Positions 44,908 through 53,965 are shown, numbered from the stretch's first letter. The stretch is 64,000 bases of DNA from Seohaeicola zhoushanensis (GCF_014656415.1 NZ_BNCJ01000004.1:124001-188000), one strand, 5' to 3'. A program made the numbers and translations. The notes: a model not told the origin generated them from the sequence alone.

Positions 44908-45272
44908 GATCCCTCTCCCTTGTAGTCCGAATGTTGCCGCAGCATCTCGTCCAGCAGCGGCCAGAAGAACTGGTCGCCCGCATAGCCTTCCATCCGCGCC
45001 AGTTCGCGGTTGTCCTCGACCAGCAGGAAGGTCGGCGTGAACAGCACCCGACGGGCGGTTTTCAGCTCGGACGGCATCGCGTGCAGGTCGACCCGGCGCA
45101 GCGGCGCGAAGCGGCCTTCGGCGGTCTTTGGATAGGCCGGGGCGATCTGTTCGTTCCAATGCGCGCAATAGATACACCCGGCCTGTTCGACCATCACCAG
45201 TTCGACCGCCCGGGCTGGCAGGGCGGTCGCCGCGACAACGATCGCGGCCAGCAGGATTTTCAGCCGGAGCAT
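44904..45272 (-). CDS. soxS: Periplasmic thioredoxin-like protein SoxS
   Basis: A 122-residue periplasmic thioredoxin-like protein. The signal peptide covers about residues 1-22 (MLRLKILLAAIVVAATALPARA) and the redox motif is C33-I-Y-C36 in EQAGCIYCAHWN. SoxS activates the SoxY sulfur carrier by reductive action in related systems. It overlaps the heme-binding protein gene by 4 nt and is transcribed divergently from soxV across a 97-base gap with an operator-like repeat. Confidence 0.88.
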   Translation of the reverse strand: MLRLKILLAAIVVAATALPARAVELVMVEQAGCIYCAHWNEQIAPAYPKTAEGRFAPLRRVDLHAMPSELKTARRVLFTPTFLLVEDNRELARMEGYAGDQFFWPLLDEMLRQHSDYKGEGS

Positions 45273-45312
45273 CAGGCGACCCGTTGACGTTTCCTTCTTC
45301 CACAACCTAATT

Positions 45313-45325
45313 TGAATATGTGAAT
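45313..45325. promoter_or_regulatory. Putative SoxR operator between soxS and soxV
   Basis: The 13 bases TGAATATGTGAAT contain two TGAAT units and share the TGTGAAT half-site with the repeat before soxC. It sits midway between the divergent soxS and soxV genes. Assignment is by position and half-site similarity. Confidence 0.5.
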
Positions 45326-45369
45326 AGATCAAGCGGACGGAAGGGATTCCGGGCCGCGGAGGCCTTGCA

Positions 45370-46107
45370 ATGCTGGATATTACGCTGATGGGCGCGCTGA
45401 TTGCCGGGGTGCTCAGCTTCTTTACCCCCTGCATCCTGCCGATGGTGCCCTTCTACCTCTCCTACATGGGTGGCCTGAGCATGGCCGAGCTGCGCGGCGA
45501 CGGGGCCATAGCACCGGGGGCGCAGCGCCGGCTGATCACCTCGTCGATCGCCTTCGCGCTGGGCGTGACCACGATATTCATGGGCCTCGGCATGGGCGCC
45601 ACGGCGCTCGGCAGCCTCTTCGTGCAGTATCTCGACCCGCTGTCCTGGGTCGCCGCCGCCATCCTGGTGGTCTTCGGCCTGCATTTCCTCGGCATCGTCC
45701 GGATCCCTCTGCTCTACCGGCAGGCGCGGATGGAATCGACCGCGCCGGCCACCACCTTTGTCGGCGCCTATGTCATGGGCCTCGCCTTCGGCTTTGGCTG
45801 GACCCCCTGCGTCGGCCCGGCGCTGGCTTCGATCCTGATGATCGCAAGCGGCATGGGCGAGATCTGGCGCGGCGCGCTGCTGCTCTTCGTCTATGGCGTC
45901 GGCATGACCGCGCCCTTCGTGATCGCCGCCTTTTTCGCCAAGCCCTTCCTCGCCTGGGTCCAGCGCCACCGCGCCGCCTTTGCCTGGGTCGAGAAGGGCA
46001 TGGGCGTCATGCTTATTCTCTTCGCTCTCCTGATCGTGACCGGGGGCGTGAACTGGATCGCGCAATTGATGATAGAATGGTTTCCGGGCTTCCAGTCGGT
46101 AGGCTGA
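45370..46107 (+). CDS. soxV: Thiol-transport membrane protein SoxV (CcdA-like)
   Basis: A 245-residue inner-membrane protein of the CcdA family with about six membrane segments. The cysteine-containing F-F-T-P-C-I-L-P-M-V-P-F motif is near residues 18-29, and the second reactive Cys is in FGWTPCVGPALAS. SoxV carries electrons from cytoplasmic thioredoxin to periplasmic SoxW/SoxS. It is the first gene of the rightward sox operon, 22 bases from soxW. Confidence 0.91.
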   Translation: MLDITLMGALIAGVLSFFTPCILPMVPFYLSYMGGLSMAELRGDGAIAPGAQRRLITSSIAFALGVTTIFMGLGMGATALGSLFVQYLDPLSWVAAAILVVFGLHFLGIVRIPLLYRQARMESTAPATTFVGAYVMGLAFGFGWTPCVGPALASILMIASGMGEIWRGALLLFVYGVGMTAPFVIAAFFAKPFLAWVQRHRAAFAWVEKGMGVMLILFALLIVTGGVNWIAQLMIEWFPGFQSVG

Positions 46108-46129
46108 CCCGCCTCAGGAGGAGAGAGAC

Positions 46130-46711
46130 ATGAGACATTTCCTGGCCGGCATTTTTGCCATCGCCATGGCCCTGCCGGCAGCGGCCGAGGTCGTCATGGG
46201 AGACGACGGTCTGCATAAGGCGGACTGGCTGCACGATACCTTCAAGGATCTCCAGGAAGACGCGGCAACGGCCAAGTCCGAGGGCAAGCGCCTGCTGATT
46301 CTGGTCGAGCAGCGCGGCTGCCTCTACTGCAAGGACATGCACGAGAACACCTTCACCGACCCGCGGGTCCGCAAGATGCTGGAAGAGGTCTATTACCCGG
46401 TCCAGATGAACCTGCACGGCGATATCGAGATCGTTGACACCGACGGGGAGTCGCTGAGCGAGAAGGCCGCGGCGCGCAAGTGGAACGTGCTGTTCACCCC
46501 GACGATGCTGTTCATGCCGCCCGAGATCGACGAGACGAAGTCGATCGTTCAGCAGGCCGTGGCCGTGATGCCGGGGGCCTTCTCGGCAGGAACCACGCTC
46601 GACATGATGACCTGGGTTGCCGAGAGCCGCTACCTCGACCAGTCCGAGGAGGATTTCCAACGCTATCACGCCCGCATGATTCGCGAGCGCAACGATGGTG
46701 ACACCCGCTGA
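46130..46711 (+). CDS. soxW: Periplasmic thioredoxin SoxW
   Basis: A 193-residue secreted thioredoxin-like protein. The signal peptide is residues 1-19 and the redox centre is C64-L-Y-C67 (EQRGCLYCKDMHENTF). The V-L-F-T-P-T-M-L-F region is the cis-proline-like loop. It pairs with SoxV to keep SoxYZ reduced. It lies 22 bases after soxV and 169 bases before soxX; the gap holds an operator-like repeat. Confidence 0.9.
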   Translation: MRHFLAGIFAIAMALPAAAEVVMGDDGLHKADWLHDTFKDLQEDAATAKSEGKRLLILVEQRGCLYCKDMHENTFTDPRVRKMLEEVYYPVQMNLHGDIEIVDTDGESLSEKAAARKWNVLFTPTMLFMPPEIDETKSIVQQAVAVMPGAFSAGTTLDMMTWVAESRYLDQSEEDFQRYHARMIRERNDGDTR

Positions 46712-46772
46712 ATGGGGCTGTATCCAGAGGGGAAGCCACTGAATTTGCGAGCTGCGCCGGAGGCATCTCAAT

Positions 46773-46790
46773 AATTCATATCAATGAATT
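46773..46790. promoter_or_regulatory. Putative SoxR operator upstream of soxX
   Basis: An inverted repeat AATTCATATCAATGAATT (arms ATTCAT / ATGAAT) lies about 90 bases before soxX, in the expected place for regulation of soxXYZA. Similar half-sites are found before soxV and soxC. Confidence 0.55.
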
Positions 46791-46880
46791 TGTTGTTGCG
46801 TCTCGACCGTCCGGTAGTCTAGTTTGACTGGAACAGAGGAGGTCGGGCCGCATGCGGCGCGCAGCCCTGAGGGAGGGAAC

Positions 46881-47354
46881 ATGAAGAAACTGATGATCAC
46901 GGCCGTCGCGATCTCCGCGCTCGGAGCAGGCGTGGCCATGGCCGACGGTGTCGTCGCGCCGGGGGATGTCAAATTCGAGGACGGCGCGGTCGCCATGTCG
47001 CTCACCGGTGTTCCCGGCGATCCGAGCAAGGCGTCCGAACTGATGGACCGCAAGTTCGGCAACTGCATCGCCTGCCACCAGATCAGCGCGCTGGATCTGC
47101 CCTTCCCGGGCGAGATCGGCCCGCCGCTGGATGGCGCCGGCAGCCGCTGGACCGAGGCCCAGCTGCGCGGCATCGTGAGCAATGCGAAGATGACCTTCGA
47201 AGACTCGATGATGCCCGCCTTCTACAAGACCGAAGGCTACATCCGTCCCGGCGTCGCCTTCACCAGCAAAGCCCCGGAAGGCCCGCTCGATCCGCTGCTG
47301 ACCGCGCAGCAGGTCGAGGATGTCGTCGCCTTCCTGATGACGCTCAAGGAATAA
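46881..47354 (+). CDS. soxX: Sulfur oxidation c-type cytochrome SoxX
   Basis: A 157-residue periplasmic mono-heme cytochrome. The signal peptide is about residues 1-22, and the heme site C62-I-A-C-H66 (GNCIACHQI) is followed by SMMPAFYK, whose methionine is the likely axial ligand. SoxX pairs with SoxA to load thiosulfate onto SoxYZ. It starts at ATG 46881 after a GAGGGAGG ribosome site; earlier in-frame GTG is disfavoured. It heads soxXYZA. Confidence 0.93.
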   Translation: MKKLMITAVAISALGAGVAMADGVVAPGDVKFEDGAVAMSLTGVPGDPSKASELMDRKFGNCIACHQISALDLPFPGEIGPPLDGAGSRWTEAQLRGIVSNAKMTFEDSMMPAFYKTEGYIRPGVAFTSKAPEGPLDPLLTAQQVEDVVAFLMTLKE

Positions 47355-47393
47355 CGCGCCCCGGCGCGTGTGCTCACCAAGGAGTATAGGAAC

Positions 47394-47819
47394 ATGGAGT
47401 TCACAAGACGCGATACGCTTGCTCTCGGCCTCGGCGCCGCAGTGCTGAGCGTTCTGCCCATCCGCGCCGCCAAGGCGGCCGCGACGACCGACGAGCTGAT
47501 CGCCGAATTCACCGGCGGCGCCGCGTTGGCCGACAGCGGTGTCACCCTGACCGCGCCCGAGATCGCCGAGAACGGCAACACCGTTCCGATCGACGTCGCG
47601 GCGCCGGGCGCAAGCGCCATCATGGTGCTGGCCACCGGCAACCCGACCCCGCCGGTCGCGACCTTCAACTTCGGCCCGCTGGCCGCATCGCAGGCCGCCT
47701 CGACCCGTATCCGCCTCGCCAAGACGCAGGATCTGATCGCCATTGCCAAGCTGGCCGACGGCAGCTTTGCCAAGGCCTCGGCAACGGTCAAGGTCACCAT
47801 CGGCGGCTGCGGCGGCTGA
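47394..47819 (+). CDS. soxY: Sulfur carrier subunit SoxY
   Basis: A 141-residue periplasmic sulfur-carrier subunit. It has a Tat signal (F-T-R-R-D-T-L-A-L-G-L) and the C-terminal swinging arm G-G-C139-G-G that carries the sulfur intermediate. The ATG at 47394 follows AAGGAG at 47379; an upstream in-frame ATG at 47370 is disfavoured. soxZ follows 25 bases later. Confidence 0.94.
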   Translation: MEFTRRDTLALGLGAAVLSVLPIRAAKAAATTDELIAEFTGGAALADSGVTLTAPEIAENGNTVPIDVAAPGASAIMVLATGNPTPPVATFNFGPLAASQAASTRIRLAKTQDLIAIAKLADGSFAKASATVKVTIGGCGG

Positions 47820-47844
47820 AGCCCTTATTCAGGAGAACAAAGAC

Positions 47845-48174
47845 ATGGCATCTGGTGTCAAACCCCGGGTCAAGGTTCCGAAAACCGCCGCTGCTGGCGA
47901 AGCCGTCACCATCAAGACGCTGATCAGCCACGAGATGGAAAGCGGCCAGCGCAAGGACAAGGATGGCAAGGTCATCCCGCGTTCGATCATCAACCGCTTC
48001 ACCTGCATGTTCAACGGGCAGCTGGTGATCGACGTCACGCTCGAACCGGCGATCTCGACCAACCCCTATTTCCAGTTCGACGCGACCGTCCCGGAATCGG
48101 GCGACTTCGCGTTTACCTGGTACGATGACGACGGGTCGGTCTACGAGGACAAGCAGTCCATCAAGGTCGGCTGA
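47845..48174 (+). CDS. soxZ: Sulfur carrier partner subunit SoxZ
   Basis: A 109-residue cytoplasmically synthesised partner exported with SoxY by Tat hitch-hiking. The typical P-R-V-K-V-P-K start, TIKTLISHEMESGQRKD and the Ig-like FTWYDDDGSVYEDKQSIKV end identify it. AGGAGA precedes the ATG by about 8 bases. It lies between soxY and soxA. Confidence 0.94.
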   Translation: MASGVKPRVKVPKTAAAGEAVTIKTLISHEMESGQRKDKDGKVIPRSIINRFTCMFNGQLVIDVTLEPAISTNPYFQFDATVPESGDFAFTWYDDDGSVYEDKQSIKVG

Positions 48175-48201
48175 GCCGGGCTCACAGGGAGGAACCACAA
48201 C

Positions 48202-49065
48202 ATGACAAGACTGCTCAGGGCAACGACCCTGGTCTCGGCGGCGCTGGTCTCTGTCGGCCTTGCGCTGCCGGTGCTGGCCGACGAAGAGGCCGACCTGGTC
48301 GTCAACGGTGATCTCAAGATGGTCACCCATGCACCGGCCCCGGCCCATCTCGACGGCGCCCTCAGCGAAGTGATCTCGGGCTGGGTGTTCCGCTCGGACG
48401 AGACGCAGGCGCTCCAGATGGACGACTTCGACAACCCCGGCATGGTGTTCGTCGACAAGGCCATGGAGGTCTGGAACACGGTCGACGGGTCCGAGGGCAA
48501 GTCCTGCGCGTCCTGTCACAACGATCCGGCCGAGAGCATGAAGGGCGTCCGCGCGGTCTATCCGAAGTGGAACGAAACCGCGAACGAGGTGCGCACCATC
48601 GCCGCGCAGGTCAACGACTGCCGCGAGAACCGCATGGGCGCAAAGCCCTGGAAATACGAAGGCGACGACATGGCCGAGATGGAGGCGCTGATCGCCCTTC
48701 AGTCGCGCGGCATGACGGTGAACGTCGCCATCGACGGCCCGGTCCAGTCGACCTGGGAGCAGGGCAAGGAAATCTACTACACCCGCTACGGTCAGCTCGA
48801 ACTCAGCTGCGCGAATTGCCATGAGAACAACTATGGCAACATGATCCGCGCCGACCACCTGAGCCAGGGCCAGATCAACGGCTTCCCGGCCTACCGGCTC
48901 AAGAACACCAAGCTGAACACGGTCCACGACCGCTTCAAGGGCTGCATCCGCGACACCCGCGCCGTGCCGTTCAAGCCGGGCGGGCCCGAGTTCACCGCGC
49001 TCGAGCTCTATGTGGCCAGCCGTGGCAACGGTCTGTCGGTCGAAGGTCCGTCGGTCCGCAACTGA
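48202..49065 (+). CDS. soxA: Diheme cytochrome SoxA
   Basis: A 287-residue periplasmic c-type cytochrome. The signal peptide is about residues 1-26. Two heme motifs are present, C102-A-S-C-H106 and C203-A-N-C-H207, so this is the diheme form. The active-site cysteine ligand of the second heme is C248 in FKGCIRDTR, which carries the cysteine persulfide in SoxAX. With SoxX it joins thiosulfate to SoxY. A strong terminator follows, and soxB is not the next gene. Confidence 0.94.
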   Translation: MTRLLRATTLVSAALVSVGLALPVLADEEADLVVNGDLKMVTHAPAPAHLDGALSEVISGWVFRSDETQALQMDDFDNPGMVFVDKAMEVWNTVDGSEGKSCASCHNDPAESMKGVRAVYPKWNETANEVRTIAAQVNDCRENRMGAKPWKYEGDDMAEMEALIALQSRGMTVNVAIDGPVQSTWEQGKEIYYTRYGQLELSCANCHENNYGNMIRADHLSQGQINGFPAYRLKNTKLNTVHDRFKGCIRDTRAVPFKPGGPEFTALELYVASRGNGLSVEGPSVRN

Positions 49066-49074
49066 TCGCAATAC

Positions 49075-49105
49075 CCCCGCGCCTCGCAAGGGCGCGGGGT
49101 TTTTT
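49075..49105 (+). terminator. Rho-independent terminator after soxA
   Basis: A 9-bp perfect stem CCCCGCGCC / GGCGCGGGG with a TCGCAAG loop followed by six T. It ends the soxXYZA transcript. Confidence 0.92.
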
Positions 49106-49115
49106 GTCTTTTACT

Positions 49116-49144
49116 AATTCACACATGCGAATGTGTTGTGAATT
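49116..49144. promoter_or_regulatory. Putative SoxR operator before soxC
   Basis: Nested inverted repeats: outer arms AATTCACA (49116-49123) and TGTGAATT (49137-49144), inner arms CACAT / ATGTG (49122-49126, 49131-49135). It lies between the soxA terminator and soxC and suggests a separate promoter for soxCD. Confidence 0.6.
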
Positions 49145-49207
49145 GAGCGGGCCGCCGGGCGGCCATCGGGGCGGGCATCGGCCCGCATCAGCACGAGGAA
49201 GGAATCC

Positions 49208-50470
49208 ATGAGCAAGGGGTCCAACAACAACCCGTCGCGGCGGCAGTTCCTGTCCGGCGCGGCGGTCGCCGGCGCGGGCATCGCCGTCGCCGGTGCAGCG
49301 CGGGCGGGCGATCCGCTGATCACCGAGGTGCAGCAATGGGCGCGCGGCCTGGGCGAGGGCGTCGACGCCACGCCCTACGGCCTGCCGATCCGCTTCGAGA
49401 CCGACGTGGTGCGGCGCAACGTGCCCTGGCTGACCGCCGACCCGATCAGCTCGATCAACTTCACGCCGATCCACGCGCTTGACGGCACCATCACCCCGCA
49501 GGGCTGCGCCTTCGAACGGCACCACTCGGGCGCGATCGAGCTCAGCAAGGACGACTACCGGCTGATGATCAACGGCCTCGTCGATACGCCGCTGGTCTTC
49601 ACCTATGCCGACCTCGAACGCTTCCCGCGCCAGACGCATGTGTATTTCTGCGAATGCGCGGCGAATACCGGCATGGAATGGGCCGGCGCGCAGTTGAACG
49701 GCGCGCAGTTCACCCACGGCATGATCCACAACATGGAATATACCGGCATCCCGCTGAGGACCCTGCTGGAAGAGGCCGGCTTCGACACCTCGGCCAAATG
49801 GGTCTATGTCGAGGGGGCCGATGCCTCGTCCAACGGCCGCTCGATCCCGATGGAGAAGGCGCTCGACGACGTGCTGGTCGCCTTCAAGGCCAACGGCGAG
49901 GCGCTGCGCAAGGAGCATGGCTATCCCGTGCGCCTGGTGGTGCCGGGCTGGGAAGGCAACATGTGGGTCAAGTGGCTGCGCCGCATCGAGGTGGCCGACG
50001 CCCCGGTCGAAAGCCGCGAGGAGACCTCCAAGTATACCGACACGCTGGCCAACGGCGTCTCGCGCAAGTGGACCTGGGTGATGGACGCCAAGTCGATCAT
50101 CACCTCGCCCAGCCCGCAGGCGCCCATCCGCCACGGCCACGGCCCGCTGGTCATCACCGGCCTGGCCTGGTCGGGCCGCGGCGCGATCAGCCGCGTCGAC
50201 ATCTCCAAGGACGGCGGCAAGACCTGGGAAACCGCCCGCCTCGCCAAGCCCGGCGAGAAGATGGCGCTCACCCGCTTCTACCTCGACACCACCTGGAACG
50301 GCGAGGAAATGCTGCTGCAGGCCCGCGCGATGGACGAAACCGGCTATGTCCAGCCGACCAAGGCGCAGCTGCGCGAGGTGCGGGGCGAGAACTCGATCTA
50401 TCACAACAACTGCATCCAGACCTGGTGGGTGCAATCGAACGGCGAGGCGGAAAATGTCGAAGTTTCCTAA
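49208..50470 (+). CDS. soxC: Sulfane dehydrogenase subunit SoxC (molybdopterin)
   Basis: A 420-residue periplasmic molybdenum-cofactor protein of the sulfite-oxidase family. It has a Tat signal (S-R-R-Q-F-L-S-G) and the molybdenum-ligand cysteine in YFCECAANTGMEW near residues 150-158. The C-terminal dimerisation domain is present to TWWVQSNGEAENV. With SoxD it oxidises the sulfane sulfur on SoxYZ and spares electrons. Its 3' end overlaps soxD by 17 bases. Confidence 0.94.
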   Translation: MSKGSNNNPSRRQFLSGAAVAGAGIAVAGAARAGDPLITEVQQWARGLGEGVDATPYGLPIRFETDVVRRNVPWLTADPISSINFTPIHALDGTITPQGCAFERHHSGAIELSKDDYRLMINGLVDTPLVFTYADLERFPRQTHVYFCECAANTGMEWAGAQLNGAQFTHGMIHNMEYTGIPLRTLLEEAGFDTSAKWVYVEGADASSNGRSIPMEKALDDVLVAFKANGEALRKEHGYPVRLVVPGWEGNMWVKWLRRIEVADAPVESREETSKYTDTLANGVSRKWTWVMDAKSIITSPSPQAPIRHGHGPLVITGLAWSGRGAISRVDISKDGGKTWETARLAKPGEKMALTRFYLDTTWNGEEMLLQARAMDETGYVQPTKAQLREVRGENSIYHNNCIQTWWVQSNGEAENVEVS

Positions 50471-51554
50471 GCATCTGGCGATTGCCCTGGCTGGTGCGCT
50501 GGTGGTTGCCGGCCCCGCCTCGGCCGAGAAGTTCGGCCTCGGCCGCCCGGCCGCGCCCGACGAGATCGCGGCCTGGGACCATGACGTCAACCCCGAGGGC
50601 GTCGGCCTGCCGGTCGGCTCGGGCTCGGTCGAGGACGGCGAGGCGCTGTTCGGCGACTATTGCGCGATCTGCCACGGCGACTTCGCCGAGGGCGTCGACA
50701 ATTGGCCCAAGCTGGCGGGCGGGCAGGGCACGCTCGACCACAAGGACCCGCTCAAGACGGTGGGGTCCTACTGGCCGCATGTCACCACCACCTGGGATTA
50801 CGTCAACCGCTCGATGCCCTTCGGCAACGCGCAGACCCTGACGGTCGACGAGGTCTATGCCGTGGTGGCCTATATCCTCTATTCCAACGACCTCGTGGAA
50901 GACGACTTCGTCCTCTCGAACGAGAACCTGCTGGACATCGAGCTGCCCAACAAGGACGGCTTCATCATCGACGACCGCGCCGAGAGCGAATATTCGAAGT
51001 GGTCGGGCGAACCCTGCATGACCGACTGCAAGGACAAGGTCGAGATCACCATGCGGGCGATGGTGCTCGACGTGACCCCGGAAGAGACCAAGGCGCGCAA
51101 GGTGCAGGAACTGGTGAAATCCACCAACCCGCGCAACGCGGCAGCCGCCGAGGCGGTGCCGGCTGCGGCCGAGGCCACGACCGAGGCACCGGCAGCCGAA
51201 GAGGCCAAGCCCGAGGAGACCGCCGCGCTCGACCCGGCGCTGGTCGCCAAGGGCGAGACCGTGTTCAAGAAATGTGCAGCCTGCCACCAGGTGGGCGAGG
51301 GCGCCAAGAACAAGGTCGGCCCGATGCTGAACGCTGTCTTCGGCCATCCGGCGGGCGCGGTCGAAGGCTTCGGCTATTCCAAGCAGCTGAAGGCGGCGGC
51401 CGAGGGCGGCCTGGTCTGGGACGACGCCACGCTGGCCGAGTTCCTCGCGAAGCCGCGCGACTACATCAAGGGCACCAAGATGTCCTTCAACGGGCTGAAG
51501 AAGGACGAGGAAATCGCGGCGGTGATCGCCTATCTCAAGTCCTTCGCGCAGTAA
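50454..51554 (+). CDS. soxD: Diheme cytochrome SoxD
   Basis: A 366-residue periplasmic diheme cytochrome c, electron acceptor for SoxC. The signal peptide is about residues 1-24. Heme motifs are C70-A-I-C-H74 and C274-A-A-C-H278. An alanine/glutamate/proline-rich linker separates the two cytochrome domains. The ATG at 50454 lies inside the soxC 3' end. The downstream soxE-H genes of classical clusters are missing; clpP follows after 314 bases. Confidence 0.92.
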   Translation: MSKFPKHLAIALAGALVVAGPASAEKFGLGRPAAPDEIAAWDHDVNPEGVGLPVGSGSVEDGEALFGDYCAICHGDFAEGVDNWPKLAGGQGTLDHKDPLKTVGSYWPHVTTTWDYVNRSMPFGNAQTLTVDEVYAVVAYILYSNDLVEDDFVLSNENLLDIELPNKDGFIIDDRAESEYSKWSGEPCMTDCKDKVEITMRAMVLDVTPEETKARKVQELVKSTNPRNAAAAEAVPAAAEATTEAPAAEEAKPEETAALDPALVAKGETVFKKCAACHQVGEGAKNKVGPMLNAVFGHPAGAVEGFGYSKQLKAAAEGGLVWDDATLAEFLAKPRDYIKGTKMSFNGLKKDEEIAAVIAYLKSFAQ

Positions 51555-51574
51555 CCGCCGAAGCTATCGCGAGA

Positions 51575-51611
51575 GCCGCCCGCGTTCCTGCCGGAGCGCG
51601 GGCGGCGTGCT
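51575..51611 (+). terminator. Terminator-like hairpin after soxD
   Basis: A 10-bp perfect stem GCCGCCCGCG / CGCGGGCGGC with a 12-base loop, followed by GTGCTTTT. It likely ends soxCD. The rest of the 314-base gap to clpP shows nothing further that is recognisable. Confidence 0.7.
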
Positions 51612-51868
51612 TTTGCGGCAACAGCACTCGGGGACCGCTGCGCCGGAGAATCCGCGTCCGGGGCAGGGACGGGACAATTTTCGCGAAGCGCCGGCATTGA
51701 TCGAACCCGCGCAACACACCAGATACAGTCTCGCGCCGAAATGAAGATACAGTTAACCGGGCGCGCGCCGGTTTCGTCCTGCAGGCCTTGCGGCCCCCCG
51801 AGGGCAATACTAAGACTGTGTTAGGATCTCAGGCGTAAGCAGTTGCGCGACAGGAATGAGGCAGGCCC

Positions 51869-52495
51869 ATGTTCGACCCGATCGACAAACTGACGAACTT
51901 CATCATCCCGACCGTCGAGGAGACCACGTCGCGCGGCTCGATCCGCTATGACATCTTCTCGCGCCTGCTTAAGGAGCGCATCATCTTCGTCGCCGGTCCG
52001 GTGCACGACGAGATGGCCACGGTGATCGTGGCCCAGCTTCTGTTCCTCGAGGCGGAGAACCCGTCCAAGGAAATCTCCATGTATATCAACAGCCCCGGCG
52101 GTGTCGTGACCTCGGGCCTGTCGATCTATGACACCATGCAGTACATCCGGCCGAAGATCTCGACCGTCTGCATCGGCCAGGCCGCCTCGATGGGCTCGGT
52201 CCTGCTGGCCGGCGGCGCGCCGGGGATGCGCTTCTCGCTGCCCAACAGCCGCATCATGGTGCACCAGCCCTCGGGCGGCTATCGCGGCCAGGCGTCGGAC
52301 ATCATGATTCACGCCGCCGAGACGCAGAAACTCAAGGATCGCCTCTACGAGATCTACGTCAAGCACACCGGCCAATCCAAGGAAGCCGTGGAAAAGGCGC
52401 TTGATCGCGACAATTTCATGTCGCCGGAAGAGGCCAAGGCCTGGGGTCATATCGACGAGATCGTCGAGAACCGGGACAAGGGTCCGGCGGCCTGA
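51869..52495 (+). CDS. clpP: ATP-dependent Clp protease proteolytic subunit
   Basis: A 208-residue serine peptidase that forms the Clp barrel. The catalytic serine is S107 in [10 protein letters not shown] and the histidine is H132 in [10 protein letters not shown]. Length and motifs are normal. clpX follows 137 bases downstream on the same strand, so the two subunits of the protease are encoded together. Confidence 0.97.
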   Translation: MFDPIDKLTNFIIPTVEETTSRGSIRYDIFSRLLKERIIFVAGPVHDEMATVIVAQLLFLEAENPSKEISMYINSPGGVVTSGLSIYDTMQYIRPKISTVCIGQAASMGSVLLAGGAPGMRFSLPNSRIMVHQPSGGYRGQASDIMIHAAETQKLKDRLYEIYVKHTGQSKEAVEKALDRDNFMSPEEAKAWGHIDEIVENRDKGPAA

Positions 52496-52632
52496 TCGGG
52501 AATCTGGGGCGGGCGCGGCATTATTTGCGATTGTGGTGCCCCCACCGCTGTCCTAAGCTTGACGCCAAGCAGACGGATGGAACCCCGAAAGGCACGCGGG
52601 ACGTGACGAACTTCGAAGCCGAAAGGTAGGCC

Positions 52633-53898
52633 ATGGCAACGAATTCCAGCGGCGACAGCAAGAACACCCTCTATTGCAGCTTCTGCGGCAAGAGCCAGCA
52701 CGAGGTTCGCAAGCTGATCGCCGGCCCGACCGTCTTCATCTGCGATGAATGCGTCGAGCTCTGCATGGACATCATCCGGGAAGAGACCAAGGCCAGCGGG
52801 CTGAAGTCCTCCGACGGGGTGCCGACGCCGCGTGACATCTGCGACGTGCTGGACGACTACGTGATCGGCCAGGCCCGCGCCAAGCGGGTGCTCTCGGTTG
52901 CGGTGCACAACCACTACAAGCGGCTGAACCACTCGCAGAAGACCTCGGACATCGAGCTGTCGAAGTCGAACATCCTGCTGATCGGTCCCACCGGCTGCGG
53001 CAAGACGCTGCTGGCGCAGACGCTGGCGCGTATCCTCGACGTTCCCTTCACCATGGCTGACGCCACCACGCTGACCGAAGCCGGCTACGTGGGCGAGGAT
53101 GTCGAGAACATCATCCTCAAGCTGCTTCAGGCCAGCGAATACAACGTCGAACGGGCACAGCGCGGCATCGTCTACATCGACGAGGTCGACAAGATCACCC
53201 GCAAGTCGGAAAACCCCTCGATCACCCGCGACGTCTCGGGCGAGGGCGTGCAGCAGGCGCTGCTCAAGCTGATGGAAGGCACCGTGGCTTCGGTTCCGCC
53301 GCAGGGCGGCCGCAAGCATCCGCAGCAGGAATTCCTGCAGGTGGACACGACCAACATCCTGTTCATCTGCGGCGGCGCCTTCTCGGGTCTGGAAAAGATC
53401 ATCGCGGCGCGCGGCAAGGGCTCGGCCATGGGCTTTGGCGCTGACGTGCGCGACAACGATGCCCGCGGCGTGGGCGAGATCTTTACCGATCTCGAACCGG
53501 AAGACTTGCTCAAGTTCGGCCTGATCCCGGAATTCGTCGGCCGTCTGCCGGTTCTGGCGACGCTGGAAGACCTGGACGAGGCTGCGCTGGTCACCATCCT
53601 GACCGAGCCGAAGAACGCCCTGGTCAAGCAGTATCAGCGCCTGTTCGAGCTGGAAAACACCGAGCTGACCTTCACCGACGACGCGCTTACCGCCATCGCC
53701 AAGCGGGCCATTGCCCGCAAGACCGGCGCGCGCGGCCTGCGTTCGATCCTGGAAGAGATCCTGCTCGACACCATGTTCGAACTGCCGAGCCTGCCGAGCG
53801 TGACCGAGGTTGTGGTCAACGAAGAGGCGGTGGTCTCGGATGCCAAGCCGCTGATGATCCACGCCGAGGCGGAAAAAGGCTCGGCCTCGGCCGGCTGA
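52633..53898 (+). CDS. clpX: ATP-dependent Clp protease ATPase subunit
   Basis: A 421-residue AAA+ unfoldase. The N-terminal zinc finger uses C15, C18, C37 and C40 (YCSFCGK, FICDEC). Walker A GPTGCGKT is at about 118-125, Walker B is [10 protein letters not shown] and the arginine-finger region [10 protein letters not shown] is near the C-terminus. It feeds substrates to ClpP encoded upstream. A hairpin follows it at 53922-53946. Confidence 0.97.
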   Translation: MATNSSGDSKNTLYCSFCGKSQHEVRKLIAGPTVFICDECVELCMDIIREETKASGLKSSDGVPTPRDICDVLDDYVIGQARAKRVLSVAVHNHYKRLNHSQKTSDIELSKSNILLIGPTGCGKTLLAQTLARILDVPFTMADATTLTEAGYVGEDVENIILKLLQASEYNVERAQRGIVYIDEVDKITRKSENPSITRDVSGEGVQQALLKLMEGTVASVPPQGGRKHPQQEFLQVDTTNILFICGGAFSGLEKIIAARGKGSAMGFGADVRDNDARGVGEIFTDLEPEDLLKFGLIPEFVGRLPVLATLEDLDEAALVTILTEPKNALVKQYQRLFELENTELTFTDDALTAIAKRAIARKTGARGLRSILEEILLDTMFELPSLPSVTEVVVNEEAVVSDAKPLMIHAEAEKGSASAG

Positions 53899-53921
53899 GT
53901 GGCCCCTTGCGACTGATATGA

Positions 53922-53946
53922 CGGTCGGGCAGTCTTTGCCCGACCG
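53922..53946 (+). terminator. Hairpin after clpX
   Basis: A 10-bp perfect stem CGGTCGGGCA / TGCCCGACCG with loop GTCTT lies between clpX and the RidA gene. A T-run is not evident, so it may be a terminator or an mRNA-stabilising hairpin. Confidence 0.5.
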
Positions 53947-53965
53947 CATTGATCAGGGGCAGCAT

